Below, one piece after another: positions 1-11,583 of a stretch of DNA of 64,000 nucleotides; the stretch's first letter is position 1; the number at the start of each line of letters is the position of its first letter. The stretch is from the NCBI GenBank assembly GCA_001599755.1, contig BCHX01000001.1, positions 4,960,001-5,024,000 of the forward strand, given 5' to 3'. The DNA is from Gliomastix tumulicola (taxonomy: Eukaryota > Ascomycota > Sordariomycetes > Hypocreales > Bionectriaceae). The notes beneath the pieces were generated by a model. That model was not told where the DNA came from and searched no databases. It was given only the letters and a program-made list of their open reading frames with translations. A program made the translations under genes and the position numbers.

Positions 1-1572
1 CTCTGCGATAAGGTATATATGTATAGAATGAAGGAAATTTCGCGGGACTGAGGGAGGAAGAAAAACAAGATATTGCGCAACCTAAGTAGGTAAATGTGGA
101 CAAGCTGCGCCGAGCGCAGGTAAGGGCTTTTTATACCTAACTACTGCTACCTAATCCAAACCCAAAGCCACCTCAGCTCTCCCGGATCTACAGGACCCTT
201 CCTTTCGTGGGACGAGAGCAGAGATTGCCACGAACTAGATCCAGAAAGGAAGGCCTAATCTAACGGAGCAGATGCAAGTGACACACAAAAACAGAAAATA
301 AATAAACAAACCAGGTAGGGGAAAAGTACAAATGGCAGACCGCCATCGTCTCTGGCAACCGTTGGATCCAGCGATTGGAGGGGCAGATGGAAGGACTGGC
401 AGGAAAAAAAAAGTTTTTGGTGGGGTTGGGCTGATGTCACTGGCAGTTAGGAGGTGGGGTGGACCCTGGCTTTTCTCTCCAGCGGGTTTAGCACCGAGCC
501 AACGGCATGGACAGTGGGGAGAGCTTGCCAGTGGGCGAATTGCGGTGCTGTGATTGGGCCATGCATCGCTAAGATGCCCAGATTTTACAGCTATTGCACG
601 AGGTCGGAGAAAAGAAGGAAGGAGGTACAATTTTCCTCCCAATAAGTACTAATACCTACTAGTAGTTGGCTACCCTGAAATATTGACGGTGATGTGCAAA
701 TGTGAAGCATGGTGATGCATCAAGCTTGATCACGGGCCAGCTTGATTTTGAAAGCCTCATCAACACCATCTTGACGTGCGTATAATGACCATGTCTACTA
801 GAAGGATGATTCCATAGTGATAGCTGAGAGTGGATGCCGTCTAGGTAGAGTCAATATTGGAGAGAAGTTGTCGCACGGATACCTTAGGCTCATGAGATTA
901 GTAAACTTAATTAACCACTGACAGGAATCTCCTTGAGCATCTTATTTCAGATGAAGACGAACCCTCACTCAGGACAAAGACTTTGCACAATTAGATACCA
1001 CTCAATCCTCTGCCCGCAGGAAGCGAGGGAAGGTGCGGCTTCACCCCACTCCTTCCTGTTGCTGCTGGCCTCATACAAACACCAGACAGCTATTGTGAGA
1101 CATGACCTGACGCTCACATTTACACAAACGTTCCTCAAGCATCACCCGGCACATTGTGAGAGTCGCTTCGCTTTTCCGTCATCCTGTTTGTTACAGGTAG
1201 AGCGGCTGCTGTTTGCTGCTGTCAATCATCGGCAGACACTCATCAATAGGGAAGAAAAGAATCGCCGCCCTCCAACAATGCCGAAAATACTACTTCAGCG
1301 ACCCGCCAACAATGGCACTCCTTCAGCTCACTTCAACTTCATCATCTCCCACCTCCCCCATACACGACCCCCAACTTCTGATTCTTCACTCATCTTCGAC
1401 CTCCAACCTCCAACCTCCAACCCTTGCATACCGCACCTTGTCTACTTAACGTTGCGGCAAGACTACCGACATACCGCTCCAAGCACGTCTACCGCAGCTT
1501 CATTCCAACTTCCACTTGGAGCAAACCTCCACAAGTCACACTTTTCGGCTACCGACTCGATACACCGCCAAG
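1..1572. other. Intergenic region and leader of the CutC gene
   Basis: I find no supported gene here. The longest plus-strand open frame (933-1811) runs out of frame into the CutC gene and has no family resemblance. The last 250 bases are rich in C and T, as is usual for fungal core promoters and 5' leaders. Several ATGs upstream of the CutC start (for example 1278 and 1313) would act as uORFs if transcription begins that far up. Confidence 0.5.
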
Positions 1573-2457
1573 ATGGTGGGCCAAATGTCTCTCGAAGTCG
1601 CCGTCTTTGGCGCCCGCAGTGCCATGAAAGCCCAGGAGGCCGGCGCTCAGCGCATCGAGCTCAATGCCCCAGGCTCCTACTTCACCGGGGGCCTCACGCC
1701 CTCTATCCAGGAGCTCACCTCCATCGCGCCGGAGCTGAAGATCCCGGTCCGCATCATGATTCGCCCCGCCGGTCACGCTCTTCCTACGACTGGGATGGTC
1801 GGTCAGTCTGACTTTGATTACTCCCCCCTCGAGTTTGACTTGATGCAGGAATCCATCCGAGCCTTCAAGGAGGCCGGCGTCATGAACCCCGTCCGGGGAG
1901 ACGGGTTTGTGTTCGGGATTGTCAGGAGAGCCTCCCACGGACGGGCCAGCACAAACCCTGGTAGTCTTGACCAAGACGCTGCTGATACCCAGGGTAACAG
2001 CTCCAATGGCGACTATTACGTTGTCGATAAGGAGCGCTGCAACATCCTGACTGAGCTGGCGAGACCGTTCCCTTGCGTCTTCCATCGCGCCTTTGACCCC
2101 ATTGCCGCCAGCGATCGCATGTTCCAAGGCCTCGAGGATCTCCAGGACTGCGGCTTCGAAGGCCTTCTCACTTCTGGCGGTCTCGGTCCTCACATGGGAC
2201 ACGTCGGGAAGCTTGCCTCTATGGTTGAATATCTCAATGGCCAGCTGCAGGTCATTGTCGGCGGCGGCGTCCGCGCAAGCAACGCAGGCCAGGCCGTGGC
2301 CACCCTCGGCATCAACGAAGACGACGCTGTCTGGCTTCATTCGGCATGCCTCAACACCCCCAAGACCAAAGTCACCCAGCAAACTGAGGTCGAGATGGTA
2401 GACAGTGTCGAGTTACGCGACTTGCTCGGTGAGATCCAGATGACCAAGCGGGCCTAG
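1573..2457 (+). CDS. CutC family protein (copper homeostasis CutC-like)
   Basis: A single-exon gene of 294 residues. The sequence has the CutC TIM-barrel pattern: an N-terminal strand SLEVAVFGARSA, a segment AGAQRIELNA, the IRPAG motif, VFHRAFD in the middle, and a glycine-rich VIVGGGVRA near the C terminus. CutC proteins are cytosolic and have been linked to copper tolerance, but their biochemical role is unsettled. About 30 hydrophilic residues sit between the VFGIV strand and the DKER segment; I read this as a fungal-type loop, since the frame stays open and no splice sites are needed. The start is the first ATG in frame (the frame opens further upstream only with TTG). After the UAG stop the frame stays open for another 46 codons (see findings). 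It is convergent with the alkaline phosphatase gene. Confidence 0.88.
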   Translation: MVGQMSLEVAVFGARSAMKAQEAGAQRIELNAPGSYFTGGLTPSIQELTSIAPELKIPVRIMIRPAGHALPTTGMVGQSDFDYSPLEFDLMQESIRAFKEAGVMNPVRGDGFVFGIVRRASHGRASTNPGSLDQDAADTQGNSSNGDYYVVDKERCNILTELARPFPCVFHRAFDPIAASDRMFQGLEDLQDCGFEGLLTSGGLGPHMGHVGKLASMVEYLNGQLQVIVGGGVRASNAGQAVATLGINEDDAVWLHSACLNTPKTKVTQQTEVEMVDSVELRDLLGEIQMTKRA

Positions 2458-3240
2458 AAGGACGCTCCGGGCCACTGGCTGAGGACCTACGGCAAGGATG
2501 CTGAAAAGATTCGAGAACAGGAGGAGAAAGCGTTGGCCCGGGTTACCCACGATTTCCCACGATTTCGATCTTTCCCCGGACCTGGTCCCTTGCCCTAAAC
2601 GAAGGCGCTCCCTACCACCTTGAGAGATGCGCGAATTGAACACAAGAAACATACGGAACATTCCTTCTTCTATCGTGTTCATACTATCCATCAAAACTAC
2701 AACATGGTTTGAACTAACAATGGCAGATCCTTTCTGAAGGCTGCAACACTGCACTCAATTCGGCTTCACCTTCAAGCATAAGCGAGAGCAGACGATGCGT
2801 CCGCGGGCGGGGGCGGAGATTTGGTGACGGTGGCATTTATTCAAGTTCTAGGGGCTTCGTGATCTTTCTCACGCTTCATGTTAGGCGAGAGCAGGTATGA
2901 TAGTTTGAGAAGCCATCAAAGCAATAGCTCTATACTTATTATTACACGTTACAACATGAAAGTCATGTCACAATAGACGTCGCTCTAAGAATTTACTTCT
3001 ACCTACCCTCATGTTCTTGACTGAATGAGCCCATATAAGTAAGTACTTAGCCAGCCCCTCTCTGAATCCACTCATCATCGATCGTATTTAGGTCACTTTA
3101 GACGAACGCAGGTATATCAAACATTTCATTATATAGGTTAGGTTGACGACCTATAAAGCCGCCACGTTTAGTCCCTCCTCTCTCTATATCATTACATCAT
3201 CTTCTCGCATCAGCATCAAAACCTTGGTCTAACCTCTTTT
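2458..3240. other. Convergent 3' intergenic region (CutC / alkaline phosphatase)
   Basis: This holds the 3' untranslated regions of two convergent genes. The first 141 bases continue the CutC frame without a stop until the TAA at 2596-2598. The rest is AT-richer with no supported gene. Confidence 0.5.
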
Positions 3241-5304
3241 CTACGCACGACGACGCTTGGTCTGGGCCTTGCAGTCGCCGCCATCCTCCTCGTCGGTGCC
3301 GAGGCCGAGGCAGTTGGCGATCTTGTAGAAGATGTCGATGTTGTTGAAGGTGCCGGAGAAGGTCTCCTGGCAGGGGCCCCAGGCGTAGACGGGGACGTCG
3401 GTGAGGGAGTGGACGCCCTGGCTCTGGGTGGTGTCGAGGGTGCCGTTGACGACGAAGCCGCCCTCGCCGTCGGCCGGGTTGGCGAAGTACTCGGAGCCGA
3501 CCTTGACGGCGGCGGTGCGGGGCTTCTTGCTGACCTTGTAGGTCTCGGTGTGGTCGGGCATGGCGCCGACGCCGCCGGCGATGGCGTAGCGCGGCTCCCA
3601 GTTGGCGGGGAAGTTGGCGCCGGTGCCGTAGTTGACGCCGGCGGCCTTGGTGTACTGGGAGAGGCCGGACTTCTCGTAGACACCGATGGCGCGGCGCTTC
3701 TGGCGCTCGTCGTCCTGCTCCTGGAGGTACTCGGTGTCGGCAGAGCCCCAGACGCTGGGCGGTGTTAGCTTCTCATGTTTCAAGACGTTGGAGCGAGGGG
3801 GAAGGGGGAGAGGGGATTCTTACTCGAAGCCGTGACCGTGGTCAGCGGAGACGATGATGAGGGTCTCGTCGAGGGCGCCGAGCTCCTCAAGCTTGGCCAT
3901 GGTGGCACGGACAGTGTCGTCGAGCTCGAGGAGATCGCCGAGGGCACGGTCGTAGTCGAGGGCGTGCATCTGCTTGTCGACGGAGGCGGCCTCGGACATG
4001 AGGAAGAAGCCCTTGTCGCCGCCGCGCTTGTGCAGGATCTCGACGGCCTTGACCGTCATCTCCTTGAGGCCGGGCAGGTCGAGGGCGGGCTTCTGGGCGC
4101 CCGTGGGGTCGTTCTTGAGCGTGGCGAGGTTCTCCTTGTAGACGTTGCGGTCGAGCCAGACGGGCATGGTGCCCATGCAGAAGATGCCGAGTGCCTTGTC
4201 GTCGTTGCCGAGCTCGAGGAGGGAGGTCTTGTTGAGGCTGATGGAGTAGCCCTTCTTGGCGAACTCCTGGTAGTAGTCCTTGCCCTTGTAGGAGCCGGAG
4301 CCGGCGACGAACTGGTCGGCACCGCCGCCGAAGAAGACGTCCGGGCCGTCCTGCTTGGTCCACGAGTAGTTGGTCATGCCGTTGAGGGCCTGGTCGATCA
4401 GGGGTCCGTACTCGGCACGGAAACGGGTGTGGCCGCTGAGGGCGATGGGGGTGGCATCGGACATCATGGCCGTGGAGACGGCGCCCCAGGCACCGCCGGT
4501 GACGCGGCGGAAGATCTCGACAATGGTCTCGACCTTGGGGTCGTCGAAGGCGTCCTTGGAGGAGTCGGCGTAGACGCCCATGGCGTTGACGGTGCTCTTG
4601 TGGCCGGTGTAGAGGGCCGAGGCCGAGTTGGCCGAGTCGGTGATGTAGCTGTCGATGGAGTGCGTCATCTGGTGGCCCAGGACGGGGAAGCTGTCGAGCT
4701 TGAGCAGCGACTGGTACTTGCCGTTGATGCTCTTGTGTCCGAGGAGGCGGGCGGCGGTGATCATGTTGGTGGTCATGCCGTCGCCGATGAAGAAGACGAC
4801 GTTCTTGACCTTGCGCTCCTTCTTGAGCTCGCGGACGGTCCACTCGGCAGTGGTGGTCTCGCCGTCATAGTAGGTGAGGGTGACGGTGTACGTGCCGGGC
4901 TCGTAGAGGGCGAGCTTGCGGTAGGCCTTGGCCGCGACGTTGACGACGCTGGGCTTGCCCTGGTCCTCGGCGAAGAGGTCCTCGAACCACTTGAAGTTCC
5001 AGTTCTCGATCTTGGGCTCGTCGATGCCAAAGGCCTCGGCGAAGTCGCGGGCCTCCTCGCCCTCCTTGGCGATGGTGACCTTGAAGTTCTCGTCGGGGTT
5101 GCCGTCATGGGCAGCCTCGGAGCCGTTGACGGGGGCGTGGACCTCGACGCGCAGGTCGAAGAGCTGGCCCGGCAGGAAGTCGGACTGGTCGGGAGGCAGC
5201 AGGCAGCCCAGGGTAGGGCATGTTCCCAGACGGCGGAAGGTCTGCGCAGCAACGGGGGCCGCGAGAGCCGCGAGGGCAAGGACGGTCTGGAGCTTGGCCA
5301 GCAT
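3241..5304 (-). CDS. Secreted alkaline phosphatase
   Basis: Two exons, 5304-3824 and 3754-3241, joined across a 69-bp GT-AG intron to give 664 residues. The joined codons read HGFDVWGS, the expected alkaline phosphatase context, which fixes the splice. A signal peptide covers about residues 1-20 and ends AAPVAA. A beta-rich domain of roughly 120 residues precedes the catalytic domain. Catalytic landmarks are VVFFIGDGM (metal-binding Asp), TDSANSASALYTG with the phosphoserine nucleophile near residue 222, and SADHGHGFD (metal-binding Asp/His). The enzyme should release phosphate from monoesters outside the cell or in the wall. The start is the ATG directly before the signal peptide; an upstream in-frame ATG-like extension is hydrophilic and unlikely. 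A CACGTG box lies about 505 bp upstream. Confidence 0.92.
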
Positions 5305-7023
5305 CGTGATTGAGTGAGTCCAAGTGCGGGGAGTGGAGGGATCCCTGGTTTGAGACAAACACGCACGATGGTGAGTCAAGCAAGAGAAGCAAGAGCAAGG
5401 GGAAGGGAGAGGGAAAGGCACCCGTGTCGCAGGGGGGGCGGCGTGCCTGTTTATAGGCACGAAGGCCAGGCAGCGCGACCTACCGACGCGAGGGAGCTGA
5501 ACTGGGCCGAGTCGGGCGACTCAATTGATTCAAGGTACTATTGCAGGGCCGATCGCAATCGATGCAAGCTCTCCGAAAGAGGGAATAAGCGTGGCGGCCA
5601 ACGCCGGAGCATGGAAGAGGCAGAGAGCGTCACCACCCTCTTGCTGGCAGCCCCGGTTCGAAATATTGGGCACCTCGAAGCATTCCAGAAGGCAGGGAGA
5701 CGAGAATTGACCTATCGCAGGGCGGAATTCGGGCGCCAGGGGTCCCACTGACGGCATGCATCCCCCCCCCGGGATGCAACTCTTTCCTTTCATCGCGGGC
5801 CATGGATGCACGTGTTGACGCCACGAGGGACGAGCTGCTGGGTTGTGGAGCAGAGGATGCGTCGGGCTGAGGGACGTGGAGGGTAAGATGAGAGGATGAC
5901 GGTCCCTGACTAGCAGACTAGCAGACTAGCAGCAGCTGGTTTAGCTGCGAGAGCGAGGAGGGACGAAGGAGGACGGGCTCGAGGGAGGACGAGTCGTTAT
6001 ATGCTGCCAGGGAGGCCATCACGGTACTCACGCCAATCTGCAGCTTGTGCGCGATGCCCTGCTCTGCTATGCCGGAAGCAGAGGCCTGTCCATTGAGGCA
6101 CACGAGCAGTGCATCACGGTCTCAGCCCTCGATATTGCTGCTGTCGAGGCCGGAATCACAGTCGCAGTCGCGTTGGATCTAGGAACCTTTGATAGAGCAG
6201 ACTGTCCCCATTCGGCACATCCAGCCGTTGATTCCAGTGGAGAGCCGGCACCTCGTGGGCGGACTCTGGCCTCTGATTGGCCTGTTACGCCAGAACCCAG
6301 CACGCCCAGTCGGCTTCCCGCCCCCTCAGCTCTCCAGCAGTTAGAACTCTGTTGTTAGGGTTCTTTTTAAGCAGGTTTTAGTGAGCTACCTAATGGACTC
6401 ACTCTATCTGTACCACCAACCGCGATAATGGTGCACCGGCCGGGCAGCCAAGACATCTCTCTCGTCGCAAGATGCCGAAGTCGAGGCAGCGACCCGACTA
6501 TCGAATGCTCTATTGGGGCAGAGAACAAGAAAAGAAGCGGAGAGGAAGGGAAGAGAAGGAAAAAAAAAATTAAAAAAAATCGTTGAAGGTATTAAACGTT
6601 CGCTAAGTAAAGTTGCCCTCCCACGTGGGAGCCGCATTCCATTGACACGGCACTCGGCCACGGACAAGCCAGGACAACCAACTGCTTCTCAGGCACAGCC
6701 GCACAGATGATCCCGTCTGCATGGACGCTGCTAACGAACCATGGATTGCATCGGAAATCACCGATTGGGTCATAGCAGACGAATCGCCTGTTTCAACACC
6801 AACAGGGAGGCCAACAGCCAGGAAATTGTCTGCGTCGGGCGGGTTCATGCACGGAAGACACCCGCACTGGTAGTCCTTCGTTGTCTTTGGATATTCGTAC
6901 ATTTCTAGCATTGCACGTTTTCCATGCAGAACAGCTAGCTCCGCCCGCCTCTGCGTAAAGGGTCCCTCAGCTAATTAGCGTCTGCAGCTCTCGGGCATGG
7001 ACACTATTGACGTCTCGACCACA
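5305..7023. other. Upstream region of alkaline phosphatase; no supported gene
   Basis: This 1.7-kb stretch holds the alkaline phosphatase promoter and the 3' flank of the QTRT2-like gene. A minus-strand frame at 6911-6603 begins with a true ATG and contains a short cysteine cluster, but it has no recognisable family or splice partner, so I do not call it. Confidence 0.5.
5809..5814. promoter_or_regulatory. CACGTG box upstream of alkaline phosphatase
   Basis: A palindromic CACGTG lies about 505 bp upstream of the alkaline phosphatase ATG. Phosphate-responsive bHLH factors (yeast Pho4, Neurospora NUC-1) bind this core and induce phosphatase genes under phosphate starvation. That is established for those species; its use here is inference, and a six-base palindrome also occurs by chance. 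Confidence 0.35.
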
Positions 7024-8422
7024 TCAGTTCGGTGCAGCAGCCACCTTGTCAAGGTCCTGCCAAGCCGGCTTGTTGTATTTTTCCTGGCTAGCCACCGAAG
7101 AGAAGTGGTAACCGCGCGCCCTCGGCCTCTCCCCCGTGCCCGTGGGTAGTTCCGCCTCGTAAGAGGCCGAGAACCTGAGCGCCGCCTCGTCCAGCGCAGA
7201 CGGACCGCCCGCTGCGAGCACGGAGCGGATCCCCTCGAAGAAGCGGCCCATCACGTGGTGGTTGTGTACTTGCAATAGATTCCACCCGAGCATCTCCTTG
7301 GCATTCAGCAGATGCTGGATGAATGCCCTGTGGTGTTTCTGGCAGGCGTAGCACTCGCAGCCTTCGACGACGGGGGCTAGCGATGCCCGGAACTCGGCGG
7401 ACCACATGTCGACGCCGAGAGGGAGAGGCTTGTCCATGGCTGGAGGTGGGAAGGTGAAGGAGAAGGCCACGCCGGCGTCGGAGCTGTTGTTGATGAACGG
7501 GGTGAGGCAGATGTCCGCGCCTAATGAGACCTGCCGCAGAACCTCATGGGGCGTGTTCGGGGGGTCGAGCGACAGCCTCGGGAGCTCTGCAAAACCGTAT
7601 TTTGCGAGTTCTGGTAAGATGTTGATATCGTACACTGCAATTCCTGACAGCTTGTCCAGCACATCCTCGTCCAGACGCCTCAGATAGCTCCACTGGATGC
7701 CGTGCTCAACAGGCAGAATTGGAGCAAACACGGGTATGTGGTTCGACCCTTCTCCCTGGCCAGCCTCGAGGCTCTCGAGGAACTCGTCCATCCACGTCTC
7801 GGTGCGATCAGCCATCCTTAGCTGTCTCTTGGAAGCCGGAGCCTGACTGGTGTGCAGAAGATCCGCCGGGCCTACAGCAATGTCTGGCCGTAGCAGAGCT
7901 GTAGCTTCAGCGTACTTGGGCACCGTGATGGTAGTGAAGCCTGTCGAGGTGTAGAGGGCAAGGACCTTGGTCGTATTCCCAAGCGGAGCTGTCACGGCAG
8001 GGCATCTCCTGGCGCCCATTATCGTGACGGACTGCTTTGGAAAGGCCGTAAACTTGTGTAAGATGGACTCACTCCCCGGCGGCGTCTTGTAAATGGGAGG
8101 CTCTCTCCTCTCGATGACTATGACGCTGATTAGCCGACTCATCTCAACAGAAGAGCTTTCATCACGTACAGTCCTCAAGCGCCATGTATGCCGAGCCGAC
8201 GGAGTTGTACTTGGTCAAATTATCCGGCGTCAAGTGCGGTATCACGCCCCTGGATGCCACGCCTGAGAAGTTTGGCGTCTGTATCGGTTTCCTGCCTGGG
8301 AGTGCCAGCTCGCCCAACCTGGCCGTGAGCGCATCTCCCACAACGGAAGAGCCTGCCGCGCTGCTGAATATCTTCCGCGTCGCCATCATCTCAGAAGATT
8401 GGGTGCGGCCAGAGTCTGTCAT
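7024..8422 (-). CDS. Queuine tRNA-ribosyltransferase accessory subunit 2 (QTRT2-like)
   Basis: Two exons, 8422-8170 and 8117-7024, with a 52-bp intron; 448 residues. The protein has the tRNA-guanine transglycosylase fold signature with the zinc site CECYAC near residue 337 followed by a histidine-rich NHH segment about 25 residues on. It also has the beginning of the barrel (LPGRKPIQTPNFSGVASRG). The length and the divergent active-site region fit the non-catalytic QTRT2 subunit, which pairs with QTRT1 to exchange guanine for queuine at the wobble position of GUN tRNAs. In animals the pair is found at the outer mitochondrial membrane. The catalytic subunit is not in this window. An upstream in-frame GTG is not a plausible start; the first ATG is used, although ATGs at 8389 and 8386 are also possible. 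It is divergent from the LCCL gene. Confidence 0.85.
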
Positions 8423-9351
8423 TGTGAACGAGTGAAGAGCTCGCACGGACAGTGGCCGGGCCCCTGTTCGAGGTGACCCCTGCTAGAGACGCAGGAGATG
8501 ACCGACTGTCGAGGAGGAATGAATGAGTGGCCGTCGGCTACGATTTTCACCAAAACTTCAACTCGCTTTAGGGCGCCAGCTTCTCTATGTTGCCTTGGCC
8601 AGACCTCGGGTGTTCATATTTGCGGCCGAACTTTTTTGTCCCGTCGCGTCACGCCCAAAGTGGTGATAGCTCAGAGCTTATCGATAAATGAATCATCAGG
8701 CAGATAAGCACCCTCTTATCTATTTTATCTTCCCCCGACGATTAACCGCCCCTCCCAAACAGTTACCGGATTGGGACATCGATATGCGTGTCTGAGAGGC
8801 AGAGTCCCATCTGACAGGGCTCGTGGCGTCCACAGCGTCGTAACGGAGCTACCAAACCGGCCAATCAGCGTTCACGGCGTCGCAACGTTTGGATCTCGAC
8901 AGAGGTTTATGGCATCCCTTCTCTTGAATCGCGCATCACAAGACATGAGTAGCTGGTTGCTATCTCCATCCGCCCAAGCAGGTCCGTCGTGCACATATGA
9001 TGCGCGGGTTCGCCCGCTTTGTCTCGTCCCGGCGGCGTCGTCTCGAAACCTCGCGCACAGCAGCCGAGACAGAACCTCGTACCGTACTCACGTAAGCTTC
9101 ATTCATGCTTGCAGAAAAGTCGCCGAGCCACAGCCGCACTGATCGTCACCCATCCGAGCTTAACCAAGCCTCGTCGACTCCACCTTCCAAGACTTTAAAG
9201 TCCGTGTCAGAGAGCGTCCCCAACCTTGGAGTCGAATCGAGGCAGAAAGGGCCCCCATAAAATACGAAACCCGAACTCGCAGACGAGAATCGCCACTAAA
9301 AGGGTCCCTGGGGGAAGGTTGCCGCATCCTTCCTCTTCTCCTCTCGTCCCA
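8423..9351. other. Divergent promoter region (QTRT2-like / LCCL protein)
   Basis: About 930 bp separate two divergently transcribed genes and presumably hold both promoters. I see no third gene and no clear known element. Confidence 0.5.
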
Positions 9352-11583
9352 ATGTATCGGAACTCCAACCATGAGGAATCACAGCCCCTCATGAACGACG
9401 ACGAGCGACGCGATGCCGACTCCGAGGCGGCTTCTTCCTCCCCGCGACGACTGAACGCCGCGGCTCCCGACGCTCCCGGTGCTGCGACCTCAGCCGCCGC
9501 CGCCGCCGCCGCCACGGCTTCGAGGTCGAGCGCGGATGCTGGACATCCAGACGCGCCGCTCGAGACGATTACCGTCCGGCCGAGCAGCAAGCAGACGCGA
9601 CACCGAAGCAACTACAACGACGACGACGAGAACACACCCAGCGGGGAGCGTCCTGGGGCCACGCGGCTCGAGGTGGTAGAGCAGGACACGAGCTCCGGCA
9701 GCGGCACCTCGACGCCTCGCTTCCTCCAGGACGAGAGCAACTGGAAGCGCTGGCGCTGGATCCCGTACCCGGTCCGCCGTGTCTGGAAGAAGGTCGAGCG
9801 GTGGTCGTACGGGCCTCCGAACCCCCAGCCGTACCGCATCAAGCCCCTCTTCCCCGCCGTGCAAGAGTACCCCCTGTACCTCGTCGAGCGCTTCCTCCCC
9901 GGCCGCAAGCGCCGCTTCTGGGTGCTCTTCTTCTACTTTTCCATCTGGCTCGTCACGTTTGTGCTCCTCAAGAGGGATGGCACGCTCGCGACGGAGGTTG
10001 AGGGCTGGGGCACGCCCGAGGTGATCACGTGCGGCACTACGTACTGGAGCGCAGGCAACATGTGCGGTGTCGACGGGAACAACTGCCGTCCCTTCAACGG
10101 CAGCGGATTTCCTTTCCGATGCAACGCCAAATGCGAGGCCTACCACCTTCTCAACCCGCGCGCCGTTGGAGACCAGGAGATCAACTACCGCCCCCTTGTC
10201 GTGGGTGGTCCTCCGAAAGACTCGGGGATTGATAGTGAGCTAGACCAGTCGGCCGTCTATCGTGGCGACTCCTTCCTTTGCGCTGCCGCCATTCATGCTG
10301 GTGTCATCACCAACGCTGCTGGTGGCTGCGGTGTCGTCGAGCTTGTCGGACAGACGGACAACTTTGTCAGCAGTGATCGCAACGGCATCATTAGCGTTGG
10401 CTTTGACTCGTACTTCCCTCTCTCCTTCCGCTTCCACGAGGATGCTGCCTGCGAAGCCCGCGACGTGCGATGGTCTCTCCTTGCCTTGTCGGCCGTGTTC
10501 ACGGGCGTGCTGTCCCTCTTCACCAACCACCCGGCCTTGTTCTTCTTCCCGAACTTCATCGGCGTCTTCTGGACCATCGGCACGGCTATGGATCCGCCTC
10601 CACACCGGAGCGTTGCCGCCCTCTTTGCCAACATCATTGGCAAGTTCCTACCCGCCATGTTCTGCGCCTGGGTCATGTACGACAGGATGGGCATCCGTCG
10701 CACCCTCAAGGGGCTCACTGCTCAGATCGAGAAGACCATCCTGTGGCTGGGCCCCTGCTGGGTCGGCGCCATGGACAACTACACACTCAGCTTCATCCCC
10801 ATCTCGCGCCTCAACGCCCACGACCTGCAGCAGCAGCCCGGCGCCAAGGCGGCTCTTGCCATCATCATCATCCTCCTCGTCGTCATCATCGGCACGCAGG
10901 TCTACTTCTTCCAGCAGGAGGGCCGCTTCCGGAAGTACATCGTCCTGTACGCCCTCTTCATCTTCAGCATCCTCATGTCCCTCACCCTCCCCGGCGTGAG
11001 TCTGCGCATCCACCACTACATCCTGGCTCTCCTGCTCCTCCCGGGTACGAGTCTACAGACCCGACCGTGTCTCATCTACCAGGGCCTCCTGGTCGGCCTG
11101 TTCATCAACGGTATCGCCCGCTGGGGCTTCGATCCCGTCCTGCAGACGCCGGCCTCGCTCCAGGGCGACGCCCAGAAGGGCAGCGTCCTCCCTCACATAC
11201 TGCCGCCCGTGATCGACATGGTCAACGTCACGGCTGCTACCGCTGGGGGCTTCGAGCCTGTCTCCAACATCACCTTCACGTGGGACAAGCCCAAGGAGTC
11301 CTACATCGACGGCATCAGCATCCTCGTCAACGACGTCGAGCGCTTCCGCTCCTACTTCGAGGACAAGGTCGGCCAGGAGGGGAGCTTCGTCTGGAGCCGC
11401 AAGGCCGATCTCGACCTGCCCGAGTACTTCCGCTTCGCGTTCATGGAGGGCAGCTCGAGCGGTGACTATTCCAAGGCCGGCATCTGGACTGCCGATGGCG
11501 AGTGGGTGAACATGAAGCCAGGCCCATCCAAGGTGAAAGTCCGCAGTCTAGGGGAAGAGGAGATTGTGAAGAGACGACGCTGA
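9352..11583 (+). CDS. LCCL domain multispanning membrane protein
   Basis: An intronless gene of 743 residues. The N-terminal 180 residues are polar and low in complexity (acidic, Ser/Ala-rich), followed by a first membrane segment (WVLFFYFSIWLVTFVLL). The LCCL domain covers about residues 224-363, with conserved Cys in ITCGTTYW, NNCRPF and FRCNAKCE and the GGCGVV strand near its end. Seven or so further hydrophobic segments follow, and then a soluble C-terminal domain. This is the architecture of fungal LCCL-domain proteins of unknown function; the LCCL module itself is an extracellular or lumenal fold first described in Limulus factor C and cochlin. The start is the first ATG; the frame is open further upstream only from a TTG. 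Confidence 0.85.
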   Translation: MYRNSNHEESQPLMNDDERRDADSEAASSSPRRLNAAAPDAPGAATSAAAAAAATASRSSADAGHPDAPLETITVRPSSKQTRHRSNYNDDDENTPSGERPGATRLEVVEQDTSSGSGTSTPRFLQDESNWKRWRWIPYPVRRVWKKVERWSYGPPNPQPYRIKPLFPAVQEYPLYLVERFLPGRKRRFWVLFFYFSIWLVTFVLLKRDGTLATEVEGWGTPEVITCGTTYWSAGNMCGVDGNNCRPFNGSGFPFRCNAKCEAYHLLNPRAVGDQEINYRPLVVGGPPKDSGIDSELDQSAVYRGDSFLCAAAIHAGVITNAAGGCGVVELVGQTDNFVSSDRNGIISVGFDSYFPLSFRFHEDAACEARDVRWSLLALSAVFTGVLSLFTNHPALFFFPNFIGVFWTIGTAMDPPPHRSVAALFANIIGKFLPAMFCAWVMYDRMGIRRTLKGLTAQIEKTILWLGPCWVGAMDNYTLSFIPISRLNAHDLQQQPGAKAALAIIIILLVVIIGTQVYFFQQEGRFRKYIVLYALFIFSILMSLTLPGVSLRIHHYILALLLLPGTSLQTRPCLIYQGLLVGLFINGIARWGFDPVLQTPASLQGDAQKGSVLPHILPPVIDMVNVTAATAGGFEPVSNITFTWDKPKESYIDGISILVNDVERFRSYFEDKVGQEGSFVWSRKADLDLPEYFRFAFMEGSSSGDYSKAGIWTADGEWVNMKPGPSKVKVRSLGEEEIVKRRR

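Noticed and set aside
1549..2382. 277-codon minus-strand frame opposite the CutC gene
   Set aside because: Shadow of the CutC coding sequence: codon bias of the sense gene keeps the antisense frame open; no family resemblance.
3775..5313. 512-codon plus-strand frame opposite alkaline phosphatase
   Set aside because: Val/Gly/Glu-rich low-complexity antisense shadow; the minus strand carries clear phosphatase motifs.
6603..6911. Short minus-strand ATG frame with a small cysteine cluster
   Set aside because: No domain, no splice partner, no neighbouring support; equally long frames occur by chance nearby.
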